A DNA stretch of 43,367 bases from Paramarasmius palmivorus (GCA_037176845.1 JAYKXP010000260.1:1-43367), one strand, 5' to 3'. Positions 10,011 to 22,042 are shown, numbered from the stretch's first letter. Numbers and translations are program-made. Notes: generated from the letters alone by a model not told the origin.

Positions 10011-11056
10011 ATCAAAGTTGTCCTGAGTCCTATGGATCATAATGGATGATGTTGATGTGGTGCTTGAAGCTGCACAGCTCAGAGAGTGTGAAAGCATGAA
10101 CACCAGGGTATTACAGTATCATCATACACCACTGAACCAGCATAATCACCTCCCCACTGAATCATTTACAGCACTACTATACTCAGAAAACCCACTGCAT
10201 CCATACCTTCCTCCAAGGACCCCTTTACAACAACTCACGAGTCACCAGCTCTCATTATCACAGAAATGCTGGGCATACCCCTTCTCAACACTATCAACTG
10301 GCTACTCCACCTGCTACCCAACAGTATCAAGTCACAATGAATTTGCTGGCACACCACTGTGGTTGTGTTAACAGTTGATTTTCAACTGACAGGTTCAACC
10401 CATGGGTGGTTGATGTCAAGTTGATGTTCAGTGGAAATTTGGTTGAAAGGCAATCTATCTTTAGGTTGATTTCTTTTATTTTCTCGGGATTTCTTCATAG
10501 GTTGAATAGCAACCAACAAGGTCCAAATTGAACCTATGGAAATTTTGGGTGGCTTCAGACCCTCATGACAAAATAGGCCTAGGTTTTTGTGTCTACCCTC
10601 ATAATCTTGTATATCACACACAAAACTAGTGAAGAATATCAGTGTCATGTAGTGATGCCAACGGGTTGGCTACGGTTGTGCCTGGTTTAAACTGTGAGCC
10701 TTGGCATGGCTCACGGCCCAGGGCCATTAATGTGCTTAGCTGCTTGGCATCAAACTGGTTCAAACCAGCTAAGCTGACGGCTCAACCCCTTATTTACACT
10801 GTTGGAGATTGTAAACCACTTTGAGTACCCCAAAGTTCAAAAGGGGTTGAATACACCAATGATCATTACACTAGGAGTACTATACCTCACTGAGATATGC
10901 ACATACAACCAAAAAATTCTATCTCCAATGATAGCTATGTGAGTGAATTGAAAATTATTTAGAGTTACAGCACATGTCTGCAAAAGTGTGTGCTCACAAG
11001 TGCTGGACTGGACATTACCCAGCAGTTCCTAGCCAGTGCACAGACTGACTGATTAA
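10011..11056. other. Left arm of duplicated segment, copy 1
   Basis: No known protein family. A 109-codon frame at 10042-10371 (+) and an 88-codon frame at 10382-10648 (-) survive in both copies, with at most one residue changed. However, the DNA itself is nearly identical, so that says little about selection. The block at 10375-10560 is rich in GGTTGA/TCAACC words of both orientations. 10654-10751 is flanked by inverted GATGCCAA/TTGGCATC and contains a second stem, GTGAGCC/GGCTCAC (10694-10714), so it looks like a small foldback element. Confidence 0.5.
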
Positions 11057-11320
11057 GGCCCCGATTGGGAACCTGGGTTGAGTCGAGTTGGGTTGAGTTG
11101 GGTGGGAATTTGGCTGATGGGAACTTTTTCCAGAAACTTACCTATTTCGTAACTCTGACTCTGTGTTCGGAAAGTAGTCGGAGAGTGAGCAGAATGTCAC
11201 ACTACAATAATCTAATGATAAATACCTGCGCTTGACTATCTGATTGTTGCTTTTCCTTTCCTTTCATCTTCCCTCATTCTGTCCTTCTCTTTCTTTCTAT
11301 TCTGCTCTCCTTTATCCCCA

Positions 11321-12448
11321 ATGGCATCTACCACCTCTACCAGCAAGACTTACTGGGCTGTCAGAAATGACCGTACTCTTGTTGGCTCCCTTACTGCCTC
11401 AATGCATGCCGGTTTTCAGACAGACAATGGCGGGTTCCACACTGATGCATATAGAGAAGCTGCAGAGGCGATTGAAGAGGAGGATAGTCAACTTGATCCA
11501 AGTGAGCGGATTGGTCCTGCAAAGACTGCCGAGTCTTCAAAGACTCGTTATACAACTGTGTGTATTTTATCTATCCTAGCAGATCTTGACTGATAACAGT
11601 GTTATAGCTGAAGAAGGACTTCAAAGATGTCAAGTACCTTCTCGGGCTAAGTGGGTTTGGCTTTGATCCTAATCGACATGTTGTTACTGCTGTCGAGGAT
11701 GTATGGGCTGCCTTGCTCAAGGTGTGTTATTGTGTATCATATGCTACATACCATATTGACCTATCATAATAGACTCATCCAAAGCTCATGAAGTGGCAGA
11801 AGAAGTCTTTTCCGTTGTATGATGAGATGGCTGTTCTCGTTGATGGCCATGTTGCCACAGGTGCTACTGCATTTCACCCAAGTGCACCTGTTGCCCCCAT
11901 TCAAGGGGCTGGTAACGCTGGTGAAGACCCAGCTACAGAGGATGAAGGTCTGGTAAGTCTTCATTAGCATAGTTTGAATTTTATTGCTCATTATTGCTCT
12001 CTAGACTTCATCCTTGTCTCACGGTTCACAGAGCTCGGTCTCAACCACACCTCCAACTCCAACACCCTCACAAACACGAGCTCCATCCAACACCGTGAGC
12101 AAGAGGCGCCCAGCTGGTGGCGATTCTTCTGATCGTCATGCAAAGCGGGCCCATGGGTGGAAGCCAACCCACAGTGATGCTAGTTTTGAGCTCGCTGATG
12201 CTGTCCGTGACCTTGCTCGCAGTGCCTTGGGGGAAGTTCCTGATGTTGAAGAGAGGACGCCTACTCGCAAGAGAAAGGCTATTCGTGCTCTTGAAGATGA
12301 CGGTGAGCTTTCTGACCACTCCATAACTAGGGCTTTCAAATTAATCAGGTGAGATGTCACTGTTGCTGATACATACCTTGCTATTGAAGATTTAGGTCGT
12401 CGTACAATGTATATCAATGACGAGCTTGACACCTATCCTGGTGCATAG
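11321..12448 (+). pseudogene. Harbinger Myb/SANT-like DNA-binding protein, copy 1
   Basis: The accessory gene of Harbinger elements; its product is thought to bind transposon DNA and help bring the transposase to it. Exons 11321-11557, 11608-11721, 11773-11952 and from 12005 are joined by GT-AG introns that all keep frame. The start MASTTSTSKTYWAVRNDRTL follows a CT-rich leader. The Myb/SANT-like part spans exons 1-3, with the typical LLGLSGFGFDP...VTAVEDVWAALLK and HPKLMKWQKKSFPLYDEM. A Pro/Ser/Thr-rich linker with basic KRRP follows. An in-frame TGA at 12350-12352 is followed in the same frame by DVTVADTYLAIEDLGRRTM and INDELDTYPGA-stop (12448). Hence about 292 codons plus 32 were once one protein. 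The TGA is shared with copy 2. Confidence 0.83.
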
Positions 12449-12639
12449 ATTTCCTTTCTCACCTCACTTCCCTTCCATTCCTTAATACCTACCTTCCTTC
12501 TAATACTGTTCATGTATTTACTTAGCCCATTTGCCTCTACAATAGTGTTTGTTCTACTGTCTTTTGGTAATGTGATCAACATTCTTTATGCTTCCTGGCA
12601 TGAGAGTGAATTGAGAGTAGAGACCAGTAATATAAATGG

Positions 12640-14023
12640 CTACTGATATATGTCTAGGTCTTCATCATCATCCCCATGTTCTGCCAAATAACTCTGATAT
12701 TGTTCCCACAACTCCTGCGCTATTTGATCACGAAGAATACCAGCCCGGGTTCTTTCTGCATTAGCAACATGTCGTCCTCTATATTCAACTGATCCTCCTG
12801 TTACTTCAGAAGATGCAGAGAGTTGGCTCTGAACAATTCGGAATTTGCTTTCAAAACCAAAGATGTCATCTTCAGGGTCTTGGAGGAATATAGTTGTGTA
12901 ATGCTGCAAGGGCTGCAGGTATCCTAGCCTGAACAGCCATTGGATATTCAGGAGCACTGCGCATGATGCCAAATCGGCGTTTGAGAGTTCTGAATACATG
13001 CTCAATAACATTCCGAAGCTGAGCATGCCAAAGATTGAAGAGCTCTTCTCGATCTGCAGGGCTTGATATTATATAGATGAGTAAATGCTCTTCTGTATGG
13101 GATCAAGAAGCTCACCGCTGATTACCTTTTGCCCACTCTTTCAGGTGATAATGTTTGCCCCTATATGGTACAATGCATGACTCAGAAAGTGGAAATCCTG
13201 CATCTGCAAGCCAGTAACAACCAGGAGTGACTTGTAAATCTCTTTTTCGGGCCTCCTTCCATAGACGTCCATCTGTAGTACTTCCTTCCCAACCAGTCAT
13301 CATGTAACATATCTGCATGTCAAAGGTACACACAGCAAGAATGTTTTGTGAGACCCTTCCTTTCCTGCTCCGATACCGGCTCATCTCCTCTGAAAGAACC
13401 CAAGCATCCTCAAGTGATCCATCAACATTAGCTTGTGCATCACGGAAAGCATGAAAACGAGGATTAGAGGCAATGGTAGATGGGACTTGGTCTTCAGGAA
13501 GCTGTACAACAGAGGTGTAGAATGGTGGTTGTGAGATAACATTGAGGACCCAATGGAATGACTTTGATATGGTATCTGCACTCCGCTGAAAGCGTTCTTG
13601 TGCCTCGCGTTGGCCCATACCATAGATCACAAGTCGGAGAAAGATTGCAACCTTTTCCTGTATGGTGACATAGCGTGATCCTTGTAGTCCAGATTCTGAT
13701 AGGTCCCGTACAAGACTGCTAAACACATGCCACGCCATTCCCATAGACTGTCTAAAACACTCAGAATGGCCTAGAAAAATATCAGCTTAACAGTAGAACA
13801 TAGTTGACAGAAAAGCACCATTATGCAGCTCATCAATCCACCGTTGTCCCGTAAGTGTTGAGTTATAAATTCTTTCAGGTTGCCCATTGAAAGCCCTCTC
13901 TAATGCAATGAGAGCATGACAAGAGATTATTGCTGCAACTGCTGGGATAGCTTGCCGTACACGCTCTCTTGCAGTCCCAGGACGTCAGAGTCCTTTTGAT
14001 AATGGAACACGAGTGGTAACCAT
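12640..14023 (-). pseudogene. Harbinger DDE transposase, copy 1
   Basis: Transposase of the DDE_4 (Harbinger) type. Exons on the minus strand: 14023-13819, 13770-13126 and 13053-12640, separated by introns of 48 and 72 bp. Visible motifs are the N-terminal QRWIDELHNGHSECFRQS, the helix-turn-helix-like region (RFQRSADTISKSFHWVLNVI), VDGS as the first Asp block, YRSRKGRVSQNILAVC, GWEGSTTDGRLW, YWLADAGFPLS as the second Asp block, PYRGKHYHLKEWAK, and NVIEHVFRTLKRRF with the catalytic Glu, then LAALHNYI. The usual DGTHI reads DGSLED. An in-frame TGA lies at 13985-13987 near the start, and a frameshift after LHNYI separates the acidic tail (..LAEHGDDDEDLDIYQ). Both occur in copy 2 as well. Confidence 0.87.
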
Positions 14024-14149
14024 TGAGGAGGGAAGGGAAATTATATTCTACAATTTACACTGTATTTATGCACTATCTACATGCTGTTTCCATGCCGTTC
14101 ACACGTTCCGTGCAGTGTGACATAGTTGTGACACTTTCCGGAACTTGAC

Positions 14150-14181
14150 TTGGCAAGTTGGAAGTCGCATCAACTTGCCAA
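14150..14181. repeat. Subterminal 11-bp hairpin in Harbinger
   Basis: TTGGCAAGTTG (14150-14160) and CAACTTGCCAA (14171-14181) are perfect inverted repeats around a 10-nt loop, about 50 bp inside the right end. It is also conserved in copy 2 (34401-34432). Subterminal palindromes often bind transposase or its Myb partner; here that is inference. Confidence 0.75.
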
Positions 14182-14236
14182 GGCTACCCAACCCAACCCT
14201 ACTCAGCTCCGACACGGGTTCCCGATCGGGGCCTAA

Positions 14237-15256
14237 GAGGACTATCAATTGTCCAAAGGTGTGTTTTTCATCCTCAGTGATTAGCAACACTGGCCACTTG
14301 GCCCAAGGAATATATCACATAGGCCAAGATTCTGTTTGTACATATTGTTTTCAGTGGGAAAGGGAGCCTTTCCCAACCAAAACAACATACACAAATAAAG
14401 ATCTACTTTAGGCAGCACCACAAAGTCTAAATACATGACAGTAAAATAGAGAGAGGTAACAAATAAATGAGTATGGGTGACCATGTATCGTTTTAGCACC
14501 GTTGTTGTTGCATATTTTCATGCTGTACCTTGTATCATTGTAGGATCATTATATTCATATATGTCTAGATAATTGTATCATCTATTTACTGATTAATTTA
14601 CAGTACATTTTTTGTACCTAAAACCTTGTGGCTAACAAATGGTTTAACTGCTTTGGCTGGAATTGAACCAGTCCATGGTATCAGCTGCAGCTGAACCATT
14701 ACTGTGAACTGGTCCAGTGCTTAGGGGGTGAGAACAGGGAAAGGACCAGAAATTTCTGGAAGAAACTGCAATAGGTATCGGTATCTCAATATCTAGCCAA
14801 ATTCTTGCTTGCTGATTATCCACAATGGGCAGCAAATGGGTGAAAACATACTGTAAAGCCATGGCATATTAACTTTCTTGCCACTTAGCATCTTTGGGGA
14901 TATGACAGTTAGGAATTACAGCGATTAGAACATTGGTACAGTAGGTGCATTGAAGAAACTTTGACAGTGGTATCCTGACAGCACTACCAACGAGAACAGG
15001 ATCATGCATTCAACCAAGACATACTTCACTGCAGTGAGTGGATTCTGTTTTAGGAGAAACAGAATAGTATGAAAATGATGTTTGGTTTGCGGGAAAAGAT
15101 TCAGAATATTTGCTCCTGGGCTGATCCTGTTGATCTTTGTTGAGCAAAGATCTTTCAGTTTTGCTTGACTAATCCATCATCATCTTTGCCAGGTGCTGTT
15201 TCTGCAGAAACAGGATCCAATCACTGCAGTGCTTAGAGCCAGCCTTTAGCTGGTGG
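14237..15256. other. Non-coding part of duplicated segment, copy 1
   Basis: No coding exon is recognised; ORFs here are short and of odd composition. The stretch 14725-14845 resembles 16233-16340 in the same orientation (shared ACAGGGAAAG..CAAGAAATTTCTGGAA, ATCTAGCC and GGGTGAAA words), so an older dispersed repeat is present on both sides of the hAT insertion. Confidence 0.5.
14725..14845 (+). repeat. Old dispersed repeat, member 1
   Basis: Diverged direct repeat of 16233-16340, sharing AGAAATTTCTGGAA, ATCTAGCC and GGGTGAAA in the same order and spacing. Function and element class are unknown. Confidence 0.5.
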
Positions 15257-15993
15257 ATCAGATTTGGATCAGATGTGGATGAATCTACCCAGATAGTGGT
15301 CGTTGAGAGGGCCATCCACCATCCAAGGATGGCAATCCAGTTGGATGGCAGATCATCTGGTGGATGGGCACTATTGCTGGTGCTTGGGCAAGAGTGCCTA
15401 TTCCCATGCCGAAATTTTCATTTTCAACTAACTATTGACCAACTATCACTTCACGAAGCCATGAAATAGCATTGACATCAACTTACCTTGTTGATTTTCT
15501 GGTTTGAAATGATGACAGGGCTTCATTGTGAGCTATTGGATCACAAGGAAGATCATAGTAGGGTGCAAATGAGCTGTAAATTAACTTGGAACTGATAAAT
15601 GGTGTGTTTTTAGTACTCACTATTTAGTATTTAGTATCCTTCCAAAGCTTATTGTCAAACAGGTGCTCGCTTGGCTTAAACCACTGTCTTAGTACCAGTA
15701 CATCATAAAGGACCTCTAGTTCAGCCCCAATATCACCTCATAGACCAACAGATTACCTACCTAATTTGTCCTAATGTATTCCTTGCGTTGTGACCAGCTC
15801 ACCCCGCTGTCTTGTTTAAAAAATCCTACCAAACTCAACTCAACATACCCACATGATTCATCCATCAGATGATCCACTATCTGAAGGATGGTCATCCTCG
15901 GATTGCGGTTTGCCCAAGATGCCATCTGCCATCCGCATCTGAGAACTCATCTGGTCGGATATCCATGGCTAATCTGATCCATCAGGAAACCTA
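15257..15993. mobile_element. Non-autonomous hAT element, copy 1 (left end deleted)
   Basis: The same element as 35508-36259. Its right end, GGAAACCTA at 15993, is followed by the target duplication GCTGGTGG (15994-16001). On the left GCTGGTGG (15249-15256) is present, but 15 bp including the TIR tip are missing compared with copy 2, apparently a slip between two CTGGTGG repeats. No transposase; many GGATGG/CCATCC words. Confidence 0.75.
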
Positions 15994-16232
15994 GCTGGTG
16001 GCAAACAGAGTTCTTAACAAAATAAAGTTCTGACCAGTTGCTGGGGCATTATACTTCTTGGCATCTAGGGCTTAGGCTGATGCAGCACTTTGAAAACCTG
16101 AAGATGGGCCATGAGGAGCTGGCCTTTGGCTGGCGACAAGCAGCACACCTTTCAGGGAGAGTACAATAATGGCAGGTCACAAGAGTACATACTACAGCAC
16201 TGTGCAGCAGACATAAAGTGCCATAAAAGGCA

Positions 16233-16340
16233 AAAAGTGGGGCAAGAACAGTGAAAGCACAAGAAATTTCTGGAAAAAATTCAGTCTCAGCATCTAGCCC
16301 ATTATGGAGCAACAAAAACGGGTGAAAGCAACAATGGATG
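16233..16340 (+). repeat. Old dispersed repeat, member 2
   Basis: Partner of 14725-14845, in the same orientation, with about 1.4 kb and the hAT element between them. Confidence 0.5.
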
Positions 16341-16554
16341 GAAACAGGTAACCACTTGAAAGTCTGAAGATGGGCTGCAATGAGCAGCGTCAGCTTGGGG
16401 TAGTTATTGCAAAGGTGCAGCACCCAGCACTGTGCATAGCATGGATTAGCTTTCTAGTAAAATAAAAAATACTGGGTCAAACCCACAGGTTCTGGGCTGG
16501 GTTCAGGTTTGGATCTATACCCAACCCAATCCAACCCATTGATACACTGATACA

Positions 16555-16800
16555 CCTGACTTTAATCACTTCATTTTTGAATGCAAATACACTAGTTTTG
16601 CACCTTATTATTGTTGCATAAACCCATAATGGTTATAGAAGGACTAGTATGAGCCCTAAATAGCTAGTCATTGGATGGCAGGTGGTTTAGCTGGTTATAT
16701 TAGTGGATATTGGTACATGGTATACCCCACATGGGTATCTGACCACCACTAGTACTTCTACCAGTGGTTGTCTAAGTACAATCACCTCCTGAAACCTGTA
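16555..16800 (+). repeat. ~245-bp repeat, partner of 18098-18345
   Basis: Shares CCTGACTTT, GAAGGACTAGTATGAGCCCT, ATAGCTAGTCA, ACATGGGTATCTG and CTGTAGGGAG in order with 18098-18345. The partner marks the left edge of the insertion inside the KDZ gene, so this is probably a fragment of the same element family. Confidence 0.6.
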
Positions 16801-18085
16801 GGGAGAAGGTCCCTAAGTGAAATCACTACAGACTACACCTAGATTACCTACCAGACACACCAAAGGAATACTTTCAAGTTAATTCACCCCTTTATACACA
16901 CCAGAGAGTTATACTGGCTCAGGCATCACTCAGGACTGATGGCAGAGGGGGAAATTGATTGGAAATCACCGATGCTGGATACCTTCACTAGAGAAGAAGG
17001 GTCCATGTTCAACAGTCATGGATGAAGTTCTTCAAATGCAACATTTCTTTAATTTTGACTGGGGAGAAGGTTCCATGAACCCTTTACTTGGAGAGGAGGA
17101 CTCACGTGTTGCAGTTGCTGGTGAATTGACAGAGCTGAATTCTAGGGAGGATCATGCTGGGAAGGCAACTCAGGCAAGTACTTCTTCAGTATGTCTGCTT
17201 TAAATCATGATAACAAGCCAAGTTGCTAACCTAGTCCCTTCCTGAGCTCAAAGTTATGACCTCATGGATGAAGCTGTCATCCAAGTTCCTGGGAGTCTTG
17301 ATGTTTCACAAGGGGTGAGGAGATTGCAAACAATTGAAATGCTGCAAATGCAACATGTCTGTGTTGGATCTATATTGCTGTCAGAGCTGTACTGGGAATG
17401 ATCTTTGGTGTAGGATATGTCTAAAGGAGGGTCATCAAAGGCATCCCTTTGACTCCATAGAGGTGCATGTTTCTTGAACAGCAAAGGCATATTCCATGCT
17501 GACTATTTGCAGAGATGGAATGAGGCTTATTTCAAGAAGACAACCCTCAGTTGACTTGGCCTTGTTGTGCAGCTGAAACATCCTGTGGGTGAAAAGTGCA
17601 GTAGCCTGAAGCGAGTTCATTCTGGGTTTGTAGTGGTGGGCCTGCAGGGTATTCAAGAGGTGGTGCTAAATGGCTGTGAATGTTGAAGTAGGGCAGTGTT
17701 GGGGGAGCTTTGGGAGCAGCTTATGCGTTATGGGCTCTACCCAGCAACAGTAGAGGAACCTCAGACCACCTTCATGTTCGAAACACTGTTGCATTTCCAT
17801 ACCTTAATGCTTCAGGGCAAGGTCTTGCAATATGACTTCTATTATGCCCTGGAGTCAATCACAGATAGAGCTTCCTTGTCTGATGTCAAAGTGAGTTTGT
17901 TGATACATGGTGGTGCAAGTATGAAAGCTGATGGTTGTTTATAGGATTGTTACAAAAGCTTCATATGTGTGATGAGACAGTGGCATTTCCTCAAGATGCT
18001 GAAATGTAGTGGCATTGGAAATGACCCTTCTCAGTTGTTATCAGATCTCAAGCCTGGGGAGTTGGCTATTTCTTGCCCTGCCTGC

Positions 18086-19907
18086 CCAATGATATGCCTG
18101 ACTTTTAATACCTTTTATTTGAATGCATTATTGCACTTTTATATTCTGTTATACTATGATTGGGACTCTGAAGGACTAGTATGAGCCCTGAATAGCTAGT
18201 CAAAGTCAAGGACTTGTCAGACGCACTTATATTAGCAGGTATATGGTTACATGGTACGCCTCACATGGGTATCTGGCTACTGCTATAGCTTATATTAGTG
18301 GTTCTGTCAATGCAGACCCTTTCCTGAAAACTGTAGGGAGCTGTACTATGTTGGATCACGACTGGTACACCGTCTGTGCAAGGTCTAAGACATATTAAAG
18401 GGACTATTTGCTTTTAAAACACTTTTAATACCTTTTCATGACCAACCAAAGAGAATGTGGGTTCAAGGGAACAATCTAAGTTGATGCAGAGGACTGCTCC
18501 ATCGGCAGAAATAATCTGAGGGCTTATATAAGGCATTTGCCGAACCCAGAATGTTGGCAAAGGCTGTTCCTGATGATCGGACATGGAGGCAAAGCTGTTA
18601 AAACAGTGGCAACACCTGAAACACTTAGTATGGAAGCAGATAAGCTTGATATACCCCTTATAGTAGGGTCCCATACGGTCATGGAGACTGGTAAAAGATA
18701 TCCCAGGTCTAGAGCATAGATGACTGAGCCATTCCAGTGCTCGGAGATGTTGGAAATGACTCTTATTAGTGGATAAGTACCTTGGCACATGAAAAAGATA
18801 AATTTCAAACAGGCTAAATGCCAACCCGCAGGCACAGGATTCAACTCCTGAGTCTAAAGATAGATATATTATTTATTGGTTACACATAAACAACTTATAT
18901 GGACGTTGTGACTATTATATTTCCCTGTTTTGTATATTCCTTATGGATTATCTCTGTTCCTCACTTATTCCATTGATGTTCTGCTTGTTTTTCACCTTAT
19001 ATTAGCTAATTTCTTACTTATCTTTCCTGGACAGTATATATAGGCTTGTAGTTTGTAGGTAAAAGGGCAGAGAAGATGAAGGGAGAGTGCTCTGTAGCCC
19101 ATATCATTAGGTTGTATGTGGCTGTCAGTTGAATAGACCTCTTTGATCTGATATTTGCTCTACTGGCATCTGTGCATTTCAATTGGACCTCTTATATAAG
19201 TTGATCCAGTGGTGTTCATGCTTAGAAGACATTTGATCAGGCCTAGTTGATCTATTAGTGACCTTTGCATTCACTTCCACTTCCTCAGAACAGGCCCTAG
19301 ATTGAAAGTCTAGTTGAGACCTTGCTGTAGACAAGAGCTTAAGTTGTATTGGCAGAGATCAAGTATTTGGCTTGTGATCTGCAGCATTAGGCATTGGTTG
19401 CATTGCGTTCCTGTGTAGAGATTAGACCTTGAACTAGCTTTTATAAGCCCTAGTGACGTAGAGAGGCCCAGATTGACTATTTGGAGAGTCAGTTGGATTC
19501 CTGCTTGCACACAGTTTGTTGATTTGATTCTATCAGGATCAATACACTTGAGGCAGTATTGGTCAAACTCAAGATCGCTACATATAGCCCTTGAGACTGT
19601 TCCTACCCCCTTATATAAGCCTTTGAACCCTTATTGTAACCCTAATATAAGGTGTATCTAGATTGCTTTTGAAGTAACAAAGAGTGTATCATCTCAGATC
19701 TATAGTTTGTGTACTATTCTAAGTACGGCAACTCTGATCACGTCGAACCACACTTGCACAACTAGTCACTAGTGTGCTGCTGTTTATAACCAGCATCTAT
19801 TTGATCTTTGTATTAGCGGTCTTTATTAGGCTTCTGCTGTGTCCTACAGTTCTATTAGTGACTCAGAGTCACAGAGCCTATTACTAGTACTTGGGTTGAT
19901 TTGTGAT
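18086..19907. mobile_element. 1.8-kb insertion inside the KDZ gene, unclassified
   Basis: It splits the conserved KDZ string CPACP / PGINMPDDWE, so it entered after the KDZ element. Its left part (18098-18345) repeats 16555-16800. No convincing coding exon is seen. Frames at 18414-18824 (-) and 18537-18719 (+) have no known motif. A TATATATA-containing region near 19035 and T-rich tracts would fit LTR-like or non-autonomous DNA, but I cannot find clear terminal repeats or a target duplication, so class and edges are open. Confidence 0.55.
18098..18345 (+). repeat. ~245-bp repeat, partner of 16555-16800
   Basis: See the partner for shared words. This member starts within about 15 bp of the KDZ break. 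Confidence 0.6.
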
Positions 19908-20170
19908 GCATTACCGAGGCCTGGTATCAACATGCCAGATGACTGGGAGCGGTCAACTCTACTTACTAAACAGTGAGTTCATTTGGATTAGGTGCTGATG
20001 TTCTGTGTTGACGGCTGGAATTATTATGAGGTTTCTGTACCACAAGTTCATCAGTATTGATGCTTGTTTCAGGCTCAAGTAGCGTATCATCTCAAGCAAG
20101 TCCAAAGATCCAGGACTTTTCACCAGTTTGGCCTATTATGTCCCTCAACTGGAGTATCAAGCCTGGGTCA

Positions 20171-21790
20171 AGACAGTACTGGTGTGAGGCTTATAAAATG
20201 CTTGTGTACAAGCAAAATATATATGCCAAGTTGTGCAAGTGGGGTTTGATGTTGTCAAAGGATTCATATAATCAACACAAGAAATCAACTAGCACACTAG
20301 TTGAACATCTACAAATCACTAGGAAACAAGAGAAGTGTATGAGCAATGAATAAAACAATGTAATATGATAATATGGTCTCAATATAATCAAGACAACACA
20401 AGCCAACCTATAAACCTATCTATAACTATTCCTATACATTCCTATGATGCAAAATAACCCATTGAACCCAACTGAGGTAAAGATCTATTGTTCCTATGAA
20501 AGGCACTGGTTACACTAGTTGAACTAGCACGACAACCAGGCCAACTATAAGCTAGTAGGGCTCCACACTAGTCCTGAAACAATCAATCCTATCCAAAGAG
20601 ATTAGATGAACTAGCTCTGTCCTATAGGTATCTCAAAGTTCTTATTTCATGACTCTAGTTCAATATAGAGAAGGGCTTTTCAAAGGTTTATTTTCTAAGT
20701 TTATTTTCTAAGCACACATTGCCTCTATGGTCAACAATAGAAGACAAGAACTTTGCTATTGTGCACTAGGGCTACATATATAGTGGGGTAATTGCTTGAG
20801 AGCTTCCTAGGGAAACCCTGCTGCTTATATACCCGTGAGCATACATATTTTACATATAAGTGAAAATGGACACAATAAAGTAATAGTAACTAGGCAGGAA
20901 ACGAGAACAAGGAGAGGATTCTGTCCATATGAAGTAAGTATCTACCAGAAAAGGAAGGTGTAGGTATATATTGGTTGGAATTTGACATTATTTTGCAGGA
21001 CTGCAAGTAATATTACTTTTTGGTTGCTAGGAAGTGGTACGCAGAGGCACTGTTCCATATGGTGGATTTTGGATATTGGTGCTAGGACATAGTTATTCTG
21101 CTCAGAACTTGCTAGGAGTCCAATCTTGACCAAAACACTTTGGATTCATATCCAAGGAAGGTAGGCTCTGTGCCCTTGTTGCTCTATATTATATTTTCTA
21201 TGTCCTAGGACAGTCTGGGAACAGAATCCTATCTGTTTCCTTGCTATAGAACTGCATGTCCTTCACTAGTGTTTGTACTAGCAGTAGGAATGCCAACTCA
21301 AAGCTTGAGGGATATTCTGATTGATATTGGAAAGCTGTTAAACTCCTATATGGTCCTCATATTGATGACCTGGTCACTCGGACATTTCTAATCCAGGCAA
21401 CTTTGCTCTTGAAGGTGACTCACACCTCTAGCTTCTACCGTATTTTGTGTATAGCTCTGATTTGTCCCCTAGGTAAGGCCCATCACAGGTGAGCGGGAAT
21501 TTAGCGGGTGGCAGGAATTCCCGTATGTGGGTATGGGTGTGGGTGAGAATTCCCAAACCTGGTACACCCGCCGATAACCCATGTCATTTATCAAATGTCA
21601 AAGCTGATTATTGCTACATCTAATGAGTAGACTAATATCTGGAGGTGTTATGTACATAGTTTGACAGAAAACAGAGATGTAGAAACAAGTGTGATATAGT
21701 GTGACTTGACTGGAATTTTAGGGAGCTGTGCAGAAGCAAAAATCAGGCTCAACAAGTCCTACTGTTTGAAATTTTCACTCAGCCCTAATG
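20171..21790. other. Non-coding part of duplicated segment, copy 1
   Basis: No gene recognised. TTTATTTTCTAAG is tandemly doubled at about 20689-20714. At 21490-21585 a GC-rich patch with GCGGGAATTTAGCGGGTGG, CCCGTATGTGGGTATGGG and ACACCCGCCGATAACCC resembles the terminal regions of basidiomycete hAT elements. No matching partner end was found. The rest is low-complexity and AT-rich. Confidence 0.45.
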
Positions 21791-22042
21791 TGTAGAGAAT
21801 AGAGAACATGATACTCAGACACTGTGTGTAAGTGACTTTATTGGATAGATACCTAGAATAGAGAATATGATACTAGATACCATATCAGTAAGAGTAGAAT
21901 ATGTAAATGTAAGTGGCAACATACCTCAGACACTGTGCATAAGTGACTGAGGTATGTGTGAGGCACGGCAACGTGTTTGTACTTGTTGCCACATGTATTT
22001 ATGTAATCATTGTCCCTTATCTTCTGCTCATTGCATTCAACA
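21791..22042 (-). repeat. Copia 3' LTR (252 bp), copy 1
   Basis: On the minus strand it begins TGTTGAATGC and ends TCTCTACA (TG...CA). It directly follows a polypurine tract, GTTGAGGAGGAG (complement of 22043-22054), downstream of the Copia RNase H end. It contains a GACACTGTG..AAGTGACT direct repeat about 110 bp apart. The 5' LTR is absent from the window, so the target duplication cannot be checked. Confidence 0.7.

Larger units (their letters stand above)
11057..14233 (+). mobile_element. PIF/Harbinger DNA transposon, copy 1 (complete ends)
   Basis: A 3177-bp element with terminal inverted repeats beginning GGCCCCGATTGGGAACC on the left and, reversed, GGCCCCGATCGGGAACC on the right. It is flanked by TAA at 11054-11056 and 14234-14236, the 3-bp TWA-type target duplication of this superfamily. 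It carries the two genes expected of Harbinger: a Myb/SANT-like DNA-binding protein on + and a DDE transposase on -, converging. Both genes have at least one stop or frameshift, and the same ones are present in copy 2, so this copy is not autonomous although its ends look intact. Confidence 0.93.
16002..17342. other. Spacer and KDZ 5' region, copy 1
   Basis: 16233-16340 is the second member of the old repeat also seen at 14725. 16480-16545 is rich in GGGTTC/CCCAACCC words, resembling hAT-type ends. 16555-16800 is a diverged copy of 18098-18345. From about 17020 the frame MDEVLQMQHFFNFDWGEG followed by acidic stretches probably belongs to the N-terminus of the KDZ transposase gene. Confidence 0.45.
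17343..20170 (+). pseudogene. KDZ-family transposase with CxC2 motif, copy 1, interrupted
   Basis: KDZ (Kyakuja-Dileera-Zisupton) transposons are large DNA elements expanded in basidiomycetes. The CxC2 zinc cluster is at 17343-17478 (CKCN, LYCCQSC, LWCRICLKEGHQRHPF). Then come RWNEAYFKKTTLS and LGLVVQLKHP (about 17515-17590), LQGIQEVVLNGCEC (17640-17683) and GELWEQLMRYGLYPATVEEP with FETLLHFHTLMLQGK..YDFYYALE. An intron (17891-17944) precedes DCYKSFICVMRQWHFLKMLK, GELAISCPACP (to about 18085). After a 1.8-kb interruption PRPGINMPDDWE (about 19908-19950) and, past an intron, MRFLYHKFISIDACFRLK, KDPGLFTSLAYYVPQLEY (about 20020-20165) follow. The rest of the transposase, including most of the catalytic core, is missing. 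Stops are frequent and shared with copy 2. Confidence 0.82.

Noticed and set aside
10042..10371. Conserved 109-codon protein shared by both segments
   Set aside because: Conservation only mirrors the near-identity of the DNA; no motif, and codon pattern is not distinctive. Kept only as part of the left-arm description.
19905..19960. Copia primer site and gag start (TGGTATCAACATGCC...) suggesting an LTR ends at about 19903
   Set aside because: The following reading frame continues the KDZ transposase (PGINMPDDWE, then IDACFRLK), which explains the sequence better.
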